Origin: Verrucomicrobiales bacterium
GTDB lineage: Bacteria > Verrucomicrobiota > Verrucomicrobiia > Verrucomicrobiales > DEV007
Length of the DNA: 64,000 nt
Reading direction: 5' to 3'
Assembly (NCBI GenBank): GCA_029213065.1
Contig: JARGPH010000007.1
Coordinates: 9,355 to 73,354 of the forward strand
Shown here piece by piece: positions 34,741 to 43,332 of the stretch. Position numbers and translations under genes: made by a program. The notes under the pieces are model-generated. The model was not told the origin of the DNA, did no database searches, and saw nothing but the letters and a program-made list of their open reading frames with translations. Each line of letters opens with the position of its first letter. Position 1 is the stretch's first letter.

Positions 34741-36807
34741 ATGGAAACAGAAATACTGAGAGAGAAATCACCCGAAGAGAAGGGCGGACCGTCTGCGGGC
34801 CGTCGTCAGGAGAAGCATGGGATCCATATCGAGTTAACGAACCGGAATATTGCCGAGGTGATCTTTGATAATCCTGACAAAGCGGCCAACATCTTTGATG
34901 AGGCGACACTGGATCAGCTCGATATAGCGCTTAATGCGGTTGAGCGAATCGAACCCGACGCAGTGGTCTTCCGGAGCGCAAAGCCGAAAGTTTTCATTGC
35001 CGGCGCCGATCTCGATTCCCTTGCAAGTGCAAACGAAGAGTTGCTTGAGCATCTCATCGTCAAAGGACAGCAGGTGTTTCAGCGCATTGCCGCCTTGCCG
35101 ATGCCGACGGTTGCGGCGATTCATGGTGCCTGTCTCGGTGGCGGTCTGGAGCTGGCGCTCGCCTGTGATGCTCGAATCGCGAGTGATGACAAAGTTACCA
35201 AAATCGGTTTGCCCGAAACACTCCTGGGGATCATACCCGCCTGGGGAGGTTCCACGAGATTGCCGCGATTGATCGGGCTCCCCAAAGCGCTTGCCGCGAT
35301 CCTGAGCGGGAAAGCTTACGCTGCCAAACACGCGAAGAGTGTCGGGATCGTTGACCGGGTTGTTCCCCGCGAGCGCCTCAATGCCGCTGCCGTGAAAATG
35401 GCGGGTGGCCCGGCCGTGTCGAGGAAGTCATTTTTCCTGACGAACAATCCCCTTTCGAGTGCTGTCATTCGCGGCTTTGCCCGTCGCAATCTACTCCGAA
35501 AAACACGGGGGAACTACCCGGCTCAGGAAGCCGCTATTGCAGTGGCGGGCCGGGGTGGAAATGGTCCCGTCGATCGCTCATTGAAACGCGAGCGGGAAGC
35601 GGTCATGAAACTCGCCCGCTCGGGTGAAGCTCGCAATTTGATGCGCCTCTTCCGGTTACAGGAGCGCTCGAAGAAGTTCCGCTACGATCCGAAAGTGAAT
35701 CGTGATGCGCTTCCTCCCGTTACCCGAACGGCTGTGATCGGCGCCGGTGTGATGGGTTCGGGGATAGCGCAATGGTTCGCGGCACGGGGCGCCTCTGTGA
35801 TTCTTCGTGACATTGATCGCGGCAAAGTGGCTGCGGGAATGGAATCGGTGAGGAAGCTTTTCAGCGGAGCGGTTCGCAAGCGGATCCTGACGAAACACGA
35901 AGCGATGAGAAAAATGGATCTCATCACGCCCTCGGCGGAGGCGGTTCCGTTGAGCCGTTGCGATCTCGTCGTTGAGGCGGCAGTGGAGAATCTGGAGATT
36001 AAGAAAAAGATCTTCGCTGATCTCTGCGCGCGTGCTTCGGATGAAACGATCCTCGCGACGAATACCTCGGCCCTTCCGATTTCGGAACTGTGTGAGGCCG
36101 ACGGCGTGACTCATCCGGAGCGGATCATCGGACTGCATTTTTTCAATCCGGTGAGCCGGATGAAACTGGTCGAGGTAGTCGTGACAGAATGGACTTCTCC
36201 CGAAGTGGTCGAGCGGGTTCTCTCATTCGTCCGCGGTATCGGGAAGCTCCCTGTCGTGGTCAAAGACTCGCCTGGATTCCTCGTGAACCGTATTTTGATG
36301 CCTTATCTGATTGAAGCCGGGAAGCTGGTCGATAAGGGCTACACGCCTGCTTACATCGATAAGGCGATGCTCGATTTTGGAATGCCGATGGGGCCGTTGC
36401 GCCTCCTTGATGAAGTCGGCCTCGATGTGGCCTCTCACGTCGCGGCGACGATGGGAGAATCGTTCGGGGCTCGATTTGCCCTCCCGGTTTGCATCAAGGG
36501 GCATCTCGCCTCCGGAAATCTCGGTAAGAAATCCGGTCGTGGATTCTACCCCTACGAAAAGGGAGAGCCGGTTGTGGTCATGAAGCCGGATTTGCCTCCG
36601 GTCGCGCTGAGTCGAAGCGCGATCGCCGAACAGCTCGCAGGTCTCATGTCGAGGGAAGCGGCGCTCTGTTTGGACGAAGGTATCGCCCTCGATGCCGACG
36701 ATATCGATTTTGCCATGGTCATGGGAACCGGTTTTGCCCCCTTCCGGGGTGGACCGCTTGAATATGCCCGCGGCAGAAAAACCCTGAAACTGGAAAGGAA
36801 TCTGTGA
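34741..36807 (+). CDS. Fused enoyl-CoA hydratase/3-hydroxyacyl-CoA dehydrogenase (FadJ-like)
   Basis: 688 residues. The N-terminal crotonase domain has KVFIAGADLDSL, GACLGGGLELALACDARIA and LPETLLGIIPAWGGSTRLP. The NAD-binding domain starts AVIGAGVMGSGIAQWFAARG at about residue 332. The C-terminal HCDH domain contains GLHFFNPVSRMKLVEVV and DSPGFLVNRILMPYLIEA. Both halves look intact. It catalyses hydration and oxidation of enoyl-CoA to 3-ketoacyl-CoA. It starts 18 nt after the thiolase and ends 1 nt before the acyl-CoA dehydrogenase gene. Confidence 0.92.
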   Translation: METEILREKSPEEKGGPSAGRRQEKHGIHIELTNRNIAEVIFDNPDKAANIFDEATLDQLDIALNAVERIEPDAVVFRSAKPKVFIAGADLDSLASANEELLEHLIVKGQQVFQRIAALPMPTVAAIHGACLGGGLELALACDARIASDDKVTKIGLPETLLGIIPAWGGSTRLPRLIGLPKALAAILSGKAYAAKHAKSVGIVDRVVPRERLNAAAVKMAGGPAVSRKSFFLTNNPLSSAVIRGFARRNLLRKTRGNYPAQEAAIAVAGRGGNGPVDRSLKREREAVMKLARSGEARNLMRLFRLQERSKKFRYDPKVNRDALPPVTRTAVIGAGVMGSGIAQWFAARGASVILRDIDRGKVAAGMESVRKLFSGAVRKRILTKHEAMRKMDLITPSAEAVPLSRCDLVVEAAVENLEIKKKIFADLCARASDETILATNTSALPISELCEADGVTHPERIIGLHFFNPVSRMKLVEVVVTEWTSPEVVERVLSFVRGIGKLPVVVKDSPGFLVNRILMPYLIEAGKLVDKGYTPAYIDKAMLDFGMPMGPLRLLDEVGLDVASHVAATMGESFGARFALPVCIKGHLASGNLGKKSGRGFYPYEKGEPVVVMKPDLPPVALSRSAIAEQLAGLMSREAALCLDEGIALDADDIDFAMVMGTGFAPFRGGPLEYARGRKTLKLERNL

Positions 36808-36808
36808 A

Positions 36809-38668
36809 ATGAAAAAAGTAGCGAATGACAAAAATGACAAGTCTTCCGGAGGCGTCATCGATACCTCGAAAATGTCGGCAGAGGAGCGTGCTGCTCTGGA
36901 GCTGGCCGAGGATTCGCGCGTCGAGGCGGGGGAGGTCGGAAGCTTCGGAAGCTCGCTTTTTATGGGGAATCCTCATTTCAAATCGATGTTTCCTTTTCCC
37001 GCTCAAACGGTCGAGGACGAGGATCAGGGCGACGCCTTCCTCGAAAGGCTCGAGACCTTCCTCAAGGAGAACGTCGATCCCGATGAGATCGACCGTACCG
37101 GTGAGATTCCGGATGAAGTCATCAAAGGGCTCGCCGATCTGGGCGCCTTCGGAATTAAGATTCCCCGTCGCTATGGCGGGCTCGGTCTTTCCCAGACGAA
37201 TTACTCACGCGCCGCGATGGTGCTCGGGAAATATTGCGGGAACCTCACTGCGCTGCTTTCGGCTCACCAGTCGATCGGAGTGCCTCAGCCGCTGATTGTT
37301 TTCGGCACCGAAGCGCAGAAACAGAAGTTTTTGCCCCGTTGTGCGAAAGGGGAGATTTCGGCATTTGCCCTCACCGAGCCAAACGTGGGTTCGGATCCAG
37401 CCAAGATCGAGACGACCGCGACGGTTGATCCCGATTCGGGTGACTACATTATCAACGGTGAAAAGCTCTGGTGCACGAACGGCGTTAAGGCCGGTGTCAT
37501 CATCCTGATGGCGAGAATGGCGGACTCCGATCCGGCGAAGCCTAAGATCAGCGCATTCATCATCGAGATGGATACGCCCGGTGTGGAAGTAACCCGGCGC
37601 TGTCATTTTATGGGGCTGAAGGCTCTCTACAATGCGGTGATTACTTTCACCGATGTGGTTGTTCCAAGGGAGAATCTCGTCCTTGCGGAAGGGCGGGGGT
37701 TGAAGGTAGCGCTCACAACTCTGAACACCGGGCGGATTACCCTGCCCGCGGCCTGTGTCGGCCTGGGTAAGCGATGCCTCGAATGGTCTGTGGCCTGGGC
37801 GGGACGACGTGTCCAGTGGGGTGCGCCGGTGGGGCGTCACGATGCGATCGCTCAAAAGCTCGCGGCGATGAAAGCCGACACGTTTGCGATCGAGGCAATG
37901 GTTCGATATGTGTCCTTGTTAGTCGACCGCGATAAGAAGTCCGACATTCGGATTGAAGCCGCATTCGCTAAGATGTGGGGAACCGAAAAAGGCTGGGACA
38001 TCGTCAATGAGACGATGCAGGTCCGCGGCGGTCGCGGATACGAAACCGCTCAGTCGCTCGCTGCCCGTGGGGACGAACCGGTTCCGGTTGAGCGCTTTCT
38101 GCGCGACAGCCGGATCAATACGATCTTCGAAGGTTCGAGTGAGATCATGCGACTTCTCATCGCCCGTGAAGCGCTCGATCCTCATTTGAAAGTGGGCGGT
38201 CCCGTTTTGAATTCGATGCTGCCGATGGGTGACCGGGTCAAAGCGGCGATGCGTTCGGCCTGGTTCTATGGCCGTTGGTATCCGATGCTGTGGTTGCCTT
38301 CGTTCGGAGGCGTCGGGGATGCCTTGCCCGAGTTTGGAGGTGATGCCCGCAAAGTGCGCGCGTTGAGCAAGAAGCTCGCACGGAAGCTTTTCCATTCGAT
38401 GCTCCGCTATGGACCGAAGCTGGAGAAGAAGCAGGTTTTGCTCGGTCGCTTCGTTGAGGGCGGTGCGGAGCTCTTCGCGATGAGCGCCTCGATGGGCTAC
38501 GCAAAGCAGTTGATCGAAGCCGGAAAAGCAGATCGCGACGATCTCGTCGAAACGGTTCGATTCTTCAACAAGTCGTCCCGTGGCAAAGTGGACAACCTCT
38601 TCCACGACATGAGCGAAAACGCTGATGTCGAAGGTTACCGCCTCGCGAAGCGGATGCTGGAGGAATAG
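36809..38668 (+). CDS. Acyl-CoA dehydrogenase
   Basis: 619 residues, longer than the usual 380-400. The extra length comes from an N-terminal extension (about 55 residues) and a C-terminal domain after residue about 450. FALTEPNVGSDPAKIET and CTNGVKAGVIILMARM are the FAD and substrate loop, and VRGGRGYETAQSLAARGD the C-terminal signature. The long form resembles the FadE/ACAD9-VLCAD-like group. It would catalyse the first oxidation of acyl-CoA. It is the last gene in the lipid operon, followed by a palindromic repeat at 38673. Confidence 0.9.
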   Translation: MKKVANDKNDKSSGGVIDTSKMSAEERAALELAEDSRVEAGEVGSFGSSLFMGNPHFKSMFPFPAQTVEDEDQGDAFLERLETFLKENVDPDEIDRTGEIPDEVIKGLADLGAFGIKIPRRYGGLGLSQTNYSRAAMVLGKYCGNLTALLSAHQSIGVPQPLIVFGTEAQKQKFLPRCAKGEISAFALTEPNVGSDPAKIETTATVDPDSGDYIINGEKLWCTNGVKAGVIILMARMADSDPAKPKISAFIIEMDTPGVEVTRRCHFMGLKALYNAVITFTDVVVPRENLVLAEGRGLKVALTTLNTGRITLPAACVGLGKRCLEWSVAWAGRRVQWGAPVGRHDAIAQKLAAMKADTFAIEAMVRYVSLLVDRDKKSDIRIEAAFAKMWGTEKGWDIVNETMQVRGGRGYETAQSLAARGDEPVPVERFLRDSRINTIFEGSSEIMRLLIAREALDPHLKVGGPVLNSMLPMGDRVKAAMRSAWFYGRWYPMLWLPSFGGVGDALPEFGGDARKVRALSKKLARKLFHSMLRYGPKLEKKQVLLGRFVEGGAELFAMSASMGYAKQLIEAGKADRDDLVETVRFFNKSSRGKVDNLFHDMSENADVEGYRLAKRMLEE

Positions 38669-38672
38669 GAAT

Positions 38673-38753
38673 GTGGCGGCGAGTGGAGTGCGCATTAACC
38701 TCCGTGCGGCGTGGCCGTCATCTGGACAGGCTTCGTCGTCCACTCGCCGCCAC
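38673..38753. repeat. Inverted repeat after the lipid operon (element B)
   Basis: A perfect 15-bp inverted pair GTGGCGGCGAGTGGA (38673-38687) and its reverse complement (38739-38753), separated by 51 nt. No T-run follows. It may be a REP-type element or an mRNA end structure. Confidence 0.65.
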
Positions 38754-38820
38754 GCCGGAGTTCGGGGACGGGTTCAGGGACTTGTTGGAACCCGGTGTGA
38801 CCGGTTGAATCTCTTCGATC

Positions 38821-39651
38821 ATGATTAAAACGTTCCTCCTGTTTCTCTGTCTCTGCACGACGCCTCTGCTCGCCGAAGATCTTTCGGTGATGTCTTTCAA
38901 CATTCGTTTTGGAACCGCGAACGACGGTGACAATTCCTGGCCTCACCGAAAAGAGTTGGTCGCGGAAACGATTTCGCGCACTTCACCGGATTTACTGGGC
39001 TTGCAGGAGTCGGTTGATTTTCAGGTCGACTATCTCGCTGAGAAGTTACCGGAGTATCAAGTGTATTCGGTTCCCCGCACGCCGGATGGCGGTGAATCCT
39101 GTGCGATCTTTTTCCTGAAAAGTCGATTTGAAAAACTGGACGCGGGAACGTTCTGGCTCAGTGAAGCGCCGGAAGTCGTTGCTTCGAAAAGCTGGGATTC
39201 GAGTCTGCCCCGCATTGTCAGCTGGGTGCGTCTCAAGGTGAAGGATTCAGGGAAAGAACTCGTCTACGCGAACACCCATTTTGACCACAAAGGTGAGTTG
39301 GCCCGTGAGGAATCGGCGAAACTGATTCGCAAGCGCCTCCCCGAAATTGCGGGGGAAACCCCGTTCGTCATCACGGGAGACTTCAACTGCGTCGACGCGA
39401 GCCCTCCGCATCTTGCGCTGATTGGAGATGACGGAAAATTCGTCGACACCTTTCGCCATCTCAATCCCGAGGTCGTGCCTGAGAATGAAGGCACTTTTAC
39501 CGGCTTCGCCGAAAAGGATAACGGGAAGCGGATCGACTGGGTTGTCTGCTCGCCTTCGTTCGAAGTGAAGTCAGCGGCAATCGATCGCTATCGAAAAGAG
39601 AAGCGGCTGCCCTCGGATCATTATCCGGTGACAGCCGTTTTGAAGTTTTGA
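38821..39651 (+). CDS. Exported endonuclease/exonuclease/phosphatase-fold protein
   Basis: 276 residues with a signal peptide (residues 1-18, ending LLAED). Core motifs of the EEP superfamily are visible: SVMSFNIRFG, LLGLQES, YANTHFDHKG, FVITGDFNC and RIDWVVCSP with SDHYPVTAVL at the C-terminus. All expected metal and catalytic residues (Asn, Glu, His, Asp-Asn, Asp-His) are present. This family includes secreted nucleases and phosphodiesterases; the substrate cannot be fixed. It is a single gene between two palindromic repeats. Confidence 0.88.
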   Translation: MIKTFLLFLCLCTTPLLAEDLSVMSFNIRFGTANDGDNSWPHRKELVAETISRTSPDLLGLQESVDFQVDYLAEKLPEYQVYSVPRTPDGGESCAIFFLKSRFEKLDAGTFWLSEAPEVVASKSWDSSLPRIVSWVRLKVKDSGKELVYANTHFDHKGELAREESAKLIRKRLPEIAGETPFVITGDFNCVDASPPHLALIGDDGKFVDTFRHLNPEVVPENEGTFTGFAEKDNGKRIDWVVCSPSFEVKSAAIDRYRKEKRLPSDHYPVTAVLKF

Positions 39652-39653
39652 TG

Positions 39654-39748
39654 CGCAAAGTCCGTAGAGGAAGGAGGACTCCTTCCCTCAGGGGCTCCGG
39701 CTGGATAGGCTGAGATGCGGAACGAGTTTCGTTCCTCTACTCTTTGCG
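39654..39748. repeat. REP-like nested palindromic element (copy C)
   Basis: Outer arms CGCAAAG...GTAGAGGAA (39654-39672) and TTCCTCTAC...CTTTGCG (39732-39748). Nested pairs are GGAAGGAG/CTCCTTCC and GGAACGA/TCGTTCC. GGATAGGCT occurs at 39703-39711. It lies between two converging genes and could act as a bidirectional terminator. Confidence 0.65.
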
Positions 39749-39752
39749 TCGC

Positions 39753-40871
39753 CTACCAGGCTGCGTCGAGATTCCACTTCGCGAGCATCGGCTCAAGCTC
39801 GGGGCGCATCGGCCAGTGATCGGGCTGAGGTTCGATGCCCTCGTGACGCGTGCTCGCTCCTTTGAGGACCATGCAGCCTTCGTTGTCGCCGATTTTGCGA
39901 ATCTCCTCGACTTCCTCGGCGGACAACGTCACATCGGGAAGCGCCGCGAATTCGCTGATCTTGTCTTCGATGGGGCGGGCGTCGTCTCCGGCTTCCTGAA
40001 CAAAGGTCGGGCCGACTGACTTCACCGGCGCCTGACTGAGGTCCCACGCGCAGGCAAGCTGAAGCATCGTGAGACCGTGCTTCTCGGCGATGGGGCGCAT
40101 TTTCTCGAGCTTCTCGTTTCCGTGCTCGATCCATCCTTCAGGGCGATAGGTTCGGTGGTCACCGTCTTTGAAAAAGTGACCGGGCTTGACGTCGTCGTGG
40201 AAAATGCCGCCGAAATCAACGACGCGAGCGAGAATGTCGATGTCGAATTCCTGAGCGATCGGGAGCACGTAGCGGCCGGGCCATGGCTCCATCGGATTCA
40301 AGATGATCATCGCCGAATCAATTTCCGAATGGAAATTTTCCATGCAATACGCCATGTCGATTGCGAAGCCATTTGCAGGCCCGGGTGCGATTCCGGTGTT
40401 CTCAGTGAGCCCTTTTCCGCGAAGCGTTTTCATGGCTTTCCAGACGTCGGGGCTGGAGTAGCCGATCGAGTCGGGGTTGTGCAGCATCACGATGTCGAAG
40501 TGATCGGTTCCGCAGCGGTCAGCGCATTTCTTCGTGGCGCGCTCGAGGTATTCCTCGTAGCCGTCGGGGCCGCGGAGTTCGGGATGGGTGAAGCGGGCGT
40601 AGCCTTTGGCGCCGGCGCGCTGGCCGTCGTAAATGTCGTGCCCGATCATGGCGACGAGGCAGTAGTTGTCGCGGTCGATGCCTTCGAGAGCTTTACCGAG
40701 GAGTTCATCTCCCTGCCCGATTCCGTAGACGTCTGAGGTGAGGAAAGTGCGAACACCTTCGTCGTAGGCCTGGCGGGCAAGCTTGACCCAGCGGTCTTCT
40801 TCGATGCGCTGCCCAAAGTGCATGAAGCGGCCACCACTCCATGATCCAAATGCGGTTTTTGTGAGATCCAT
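39753..40871 (-). CDS. Aldo/keto reductase family oxidoreductase
   Basis: 372 residues. An (alpha/beta)8 AKR fold is suggested by VRTFLTSDVYGIGQGDELLGKAL (catalytic Asp and Tyr), FDIVMLHNPDSIGYSS and the later MLQLACAWDLSQAPVKSVGP. The final third includes EEVEEIRKIGDNEGCMVLKGAS, close to the usual C-terminal helix. There is no signal peptide. It probably reduces a carbonyl or oxidises an alcohol with NADPH in the cytoplasm. The substrate is unknown. It converges with the secreted nuclease-fold gene and is divergent from ilvC. Confidence 0.85.
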   Translation of the reverse strand: MDLTKTAFGSWSGGRFMHFGQRIEEDRWVKLARQAYDEGVRTFLTSDVYGIGQGDELLGKALEGIDRDNYCLVAMIGHDIYDGQRAGAKGYARFTHPELRGPDGYEEYLERATKKCADRCGTDHFDIVMLHNPDSIGYSSPDVWKAMKTLRGKGLTENTGIAPGPANGFAIDMAYCMENFHSEIDSAMIILNPMEPWPGRYVLPIAQEFDIDILARVVDFGGIFHDDVKPGHFFKDGDHRTYRPEGWIEHGNEKLEKMRPIAEKHGLTMLQLACAWDLSQAPVKSVGPTFVQEAGDDARPIEDKISEFAALPDVTLSAEEVEEIRKIGDNEGCMVLKGASTRHEGIEPQPDHWPMRPELEPMLAKWNLDAAW

Positions 40872-41036
40872 CTGAGACAGTCGCGAAGAGTTGCCGAACC
40901 GTCAAGAAGCAGAAAAACGGGAGTGCCTTTTGCGCTGAAGTTGTCGTAGCGAAGTTGCTCCTTATGTACCGCTTACAATACATGTTGACCATTCTCCTGT
41001 TTGAGCGGAACCTACGCGCCTTACAAAATCGTAGAA

Positions 41037-42065
41037 ATGGCAGCAAAAATCTATACAGACAAAGACGCGGACTTGGCAGTGCTTAAAGACAAGACCTGTG
41101 CAGTGATCGGTTTCGGATCACAGGGTCACGCACACGCCCTCAACTTGAAAGACAGCGGAGTGAAGGTCATCATCGGCCTCTACGCAAAAAGCAAATCACG
41201 TGCAGTGGCTGAGGAATACGGCTTCGAAGTCATGGACACAGCTGATGCTGTCAAAGCAGCGGACGTGATTTTCATCGCGACTCCTGATACGAAAATCGCA
41301 GCGATTTACAACAGTGACATCGCTCCTCACCTCGAAAAAGGTAAGACACTTCTTTTCTCACACGGCTTCGCGGTTCACTTCAAAACCATCGAAGTGGATC
41401 CAAACGTCAACGTGATCATGGTTGCTCCTAAAGGACCTGGACACATCGTTCGTCGTCAGTTCGTTGAGGGCAAAGGAGTTCCTTCTCTCATCGCGATCCA
41501 CCAGAACAAGGATCGTCAGGCGAAGAAAATCGCTCTCGCATGGGCCAAAGGAATCGGCGGCACCCGTGCCGGCGTTTTCGAAACCACTTTCGAAGAAGAA
41601 ACTGAAACTGACCTTTTCGGAGAGCAGACCGTTCTTTGCGGTGGTGTCAGCCAGCTCATCACAGCCGGTTTCGAAGTTCTCGTGGAAGCGGGATACCAGC
41701 CTGAGATGGCCTACTTCGAGTGTCTTCACGAGCTCAAGCTCACGGTTGATCTCATCAACGAGTCAGGAATCGGCGGAATGCGTTTCTCAATCTCCGACAC
41801 TGCAGAGTGGGGTGATGTCAAAACCGGTCCTACCATCATCGATGCTTCTGTGAAGAAGAAAATGGAGCGTGCTCTCAAGAATATCCAGTCCGGCAAGTTC
41901 GCCAAAGAGTGGATCAAAGAGTCCGAGACAGGTTGTAAAAACTTCAAAGAGCTTCGCAAAGAAGGTTCACAGCACCAGATCGAGAAGGTCGGTAAGCGTC
42001 TCCGTAACCTCATGCCATGGCTCAAGAAGCGTGACATCAAAGGTTCACAGGCTTCTTACAGCTAG
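41037..42065 (+). CDS. ilvC: Ketol-acid reductoisomerase, class I
   Basis: 342 residues from the ATG at 41037; the in-frame upstream stretch would add 12 unlikely residues. The NADPH-binding loop is AVIGFGSQGHAHALNL. VAPKGPGHIVRRQFVEGKGVPSLIAI matches the KARI signature, and ETDLFGEQTVLCGG and ESGIGGMRFSISDTAEWGD carry the metal-binding Asp/Glu. It is a short (class I) form. It converts acetohydroxyacids in valine/isoleucine synthesis. No ilvB or ilvN lies next to it. Codon use differs visibly from its neighbours (more CTT/TCA/GGA), consistent with a highly expressed gene. It ends in a strong terminator. Confidence 0.96.
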   Translation: MAAKIYTDKDADLAVLKDKTCAVIGFGSQGHAHALNLKDSGVKVIIGLYAKSKSRAVAEEYGFEVMDTADAVKAADVIFIATPDTKIAAIYNSDIAPHLEKGKTLLFSHGFAVHFKTIEVDPNVNVIMVAPKGPGHIVRRQFVEGKGVPSLIAIHQNKDRQAKKIALAWAKGIGGTRAGVFETTFEEETETDLFGEQTVLCGGVSQLITAGFEVLVEAGYQPEMAYFECLHELKLTVDLINESGIGGMRFSISDTAEWGDVKTGPTIIDASVKKKMERALKNIQSGKFAKEWIKESETGCKNFKELRKEGSQHQIEKVGKRLRNLMPWLKKRDIKGSQASYS

Positions 42066-42090
42066 TGTCTAATTCGTTAGATTAATTTCG

Positions 42091-42125
42091 AAAAAGCCGG
42101 GGCAGAGATGCTCCGGCTTTTTTTG
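42091..42125 (+). terminator. Rho-independent terminator after ilvC
   Basis: The stem AAGCCGGGGC/GCTCCGGCTT with a short loop is followed by seven or more T. It lies 25 nt after the ilvC stop. Confidence 0.9.
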
Positions 42126-42230
42126 TGGGGTGATGGGAAGCATTCTTATCTTGTCGGAGGAGATCCTCTCAGAGAATAAGCCGTGTTTCGTAAGGTTGTG
42201 GTCTCTCGCAAGTGATTTTAGATCAGTAAG

Positions 42231-42253
42231 AAAGTAGCCTTAAAGGCTACTTT
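42231..42253. promoter_or_regulatory. Palindrome upstream of the toxin-antitoxin operon
   Basis: Inverted arms AAAGTAGCC (42231-42239) and GGCTACTTT (42245-42253), about 43 nt upstream of the toxin start. This position and symmetry fit an operator bound by the antitoxin, as is usual for HigA-type repressors. It could also be a weak terminator since four T follow the arm. Confidence 0.5.
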
Positions 42254-42295
42254 TAAATTGAGAAGTGAGATCTTTGCGGGTACATTTCCCAGAGG

Positions 42296-42613
42296 ATGAA
42301 ATTCCTGTTTCGCTACTCCCGCCGCTTCCTCTCTGATGCTGGAAAACTTTTTACGGAAGAGGAATTACAAGCACTGGGAATTGCCCTGCTACGCAACCCA
42401 ACGATTGGCGATGTGATTCCCGGTGGGTCGGGACTTCGTAAGATGCGCTTCGCTGCTAAGGGGATGGGGAAGCGCGGTGGCAGCAGAGTGATTTATCTCC
42501 TCAAGATTTCTGATGATCAAATCATCCTTCTGGCCGCTTACGGCAAGAATTACAAATCGGATTTGAGCAAAGATGAAATCAAAAACCTTATTGAAGAAAG
42601 TAAAAAATCATGA
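42296..42613 (+). CDS. RelE/HigB-type toxin
   Basis: 105 residues. The RelE-like fold is suggested by MKFLFRYSRRFLSDAGKLFTEEE, IPGGSGLRKMRFAAKGMGKRGGSRVIYLL and IILLAAYGKNYKSDLSKDEIKNLIEE. The basic GSGLRKMRFA segment and the Tyr near the end are as in HigB-2 (COG4737) mRNA interferases. The stop overlaps the antitoxin start as ATGA (42610-42613). Toxin-first order is the HigBA arrangement. Activity is inferred from family. Confidence 0.85.
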   Translation: MKFLFRYSRRFLSDAGKLFTEEELQALGIALLRNPTIGDVIPGGSGLRKMRFAAKGMGKRGGSRVIYLLKISDDQIILLAAYGKNYKSDLSKDEIKNLIEESKKS

Positions 42614-42972
42614 CCAAAAAAGAACTCGAACAACTCAAGGCTGAAGGAGACGCCATCGTTCGCGGTGAATCCGTGGCGGCGCGGGTTGTTCAATACACTG
42701 AGGATGCGGATGGTAACCTTGTTCGAGGCGAGTTAGAGCCGGAACAAGAGCGTGCTCATGCCCGGAGAGCCTGGGCGGCAAAGAACGATGTGGCGCGCCT
42801 GCGTCATCGTCTCGACCTCACTCAGGAGGCATTTGCTCAAAGGCTTTGCGTCAGTGTCTCCACTCTGCGCAAGTGGGAAACTGGTGCCATAGTTCCCAGT
42901 GGGGCTGCTGCTGCTTTGTTGCGAATTGTGGCGGCGCGTCCCGATGTCATGGAAGTGCTGTCTGAGGCGTAG
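42610..42972 (+). CDS. HigA-type antitoxin with HTH domain
   Basis: 120 residues. The C-terminal half is an XRE-type helix-turn-helix: DVARLRHRLDLTQEAFAQRLCVSVSTLRKWETGAIVPSGAAAALL. The N-terminal half is a charged region likely to bind the toxin. It overlaps the toxin by four bases. It should neutralise the toxin and repress the operon, perhaps through the palindrome at 42231. Confidence 0.88.
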   Translation: MTKKELEQLKAEGDAIVRGESVAARVVQYTEDADGNLVRGELEPEQERAHARRAWAAKNDVARLRHRLDLTQEAFAQRLCVSVSTLRKWETGAIVPSGAAAALLRIVAARPDVMEVLSEA

Positions 42973-43048
42973 TGTTTGGGCTTTCCTCTCCTGATGGAGT
43001 TCTTGCGAAATCGGAAAAAATCTGAATCTATACTCGCTGAAAGTTTCA

Positions 43049-43330
43049 ATGACCTCCTCCGATTTCAAATGCCCTGAATGCGACGCTGACGTCTCTCCGA
43101 ATGCGCGCGGCTGTCATGCCTGCGGCGCTCGTAAGGAGAATGGCAAGTGGTTGCGCTCAGCGATCTACGACGGCATCGGCGTGGACGGGGATGACGATTT
43201 CGACTACGACGACTTTGTCGAAAGGGAATTCGGTTCGGGGCGGAGTCGGAAAACGCCCAAAGAGAAATTCTGGTGGGTCGTAGCCGTGTTTGTTCTCCTG
43301 GTTTTTATCTGGATGGTGACGGGCTGTTGA
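43049..43330 (+). CDS. Zinc-ribbon protein with a C-terminal membrane anchor
   Basis: 93 residues. CPECDADVSPNARGCHACGA is a two-CxxC zinc ribbon at residues about 8-27. An acidic linker (DGDDDFDYDDFVERE) follows, and a single hydrophobic helix at the end (FWWVVAVFVLLVFIWMV) gives a membrane-tail topology with the ribbon in the cytoplasm. Function unknown. It ends 2 nt before the stop of the converging phoD gene. Confidence 0.7.
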   Translation: MTSSDFKCPECDADVSPNARGCHACGARKENGKWLRSAIYDGIGVDGDDDFDYDDFVEREFGSGRSRKTPKEKFWWVVAVFVLLVFIWMVTGC

Positions 43331-43332
43331 GG

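Noticed and set aside
40872-41036. Attenuator or riboswitch before ilvC
   Set aside because: No leader peptide rich in Val/Leu/Ile and no clear competing hairpins were found.
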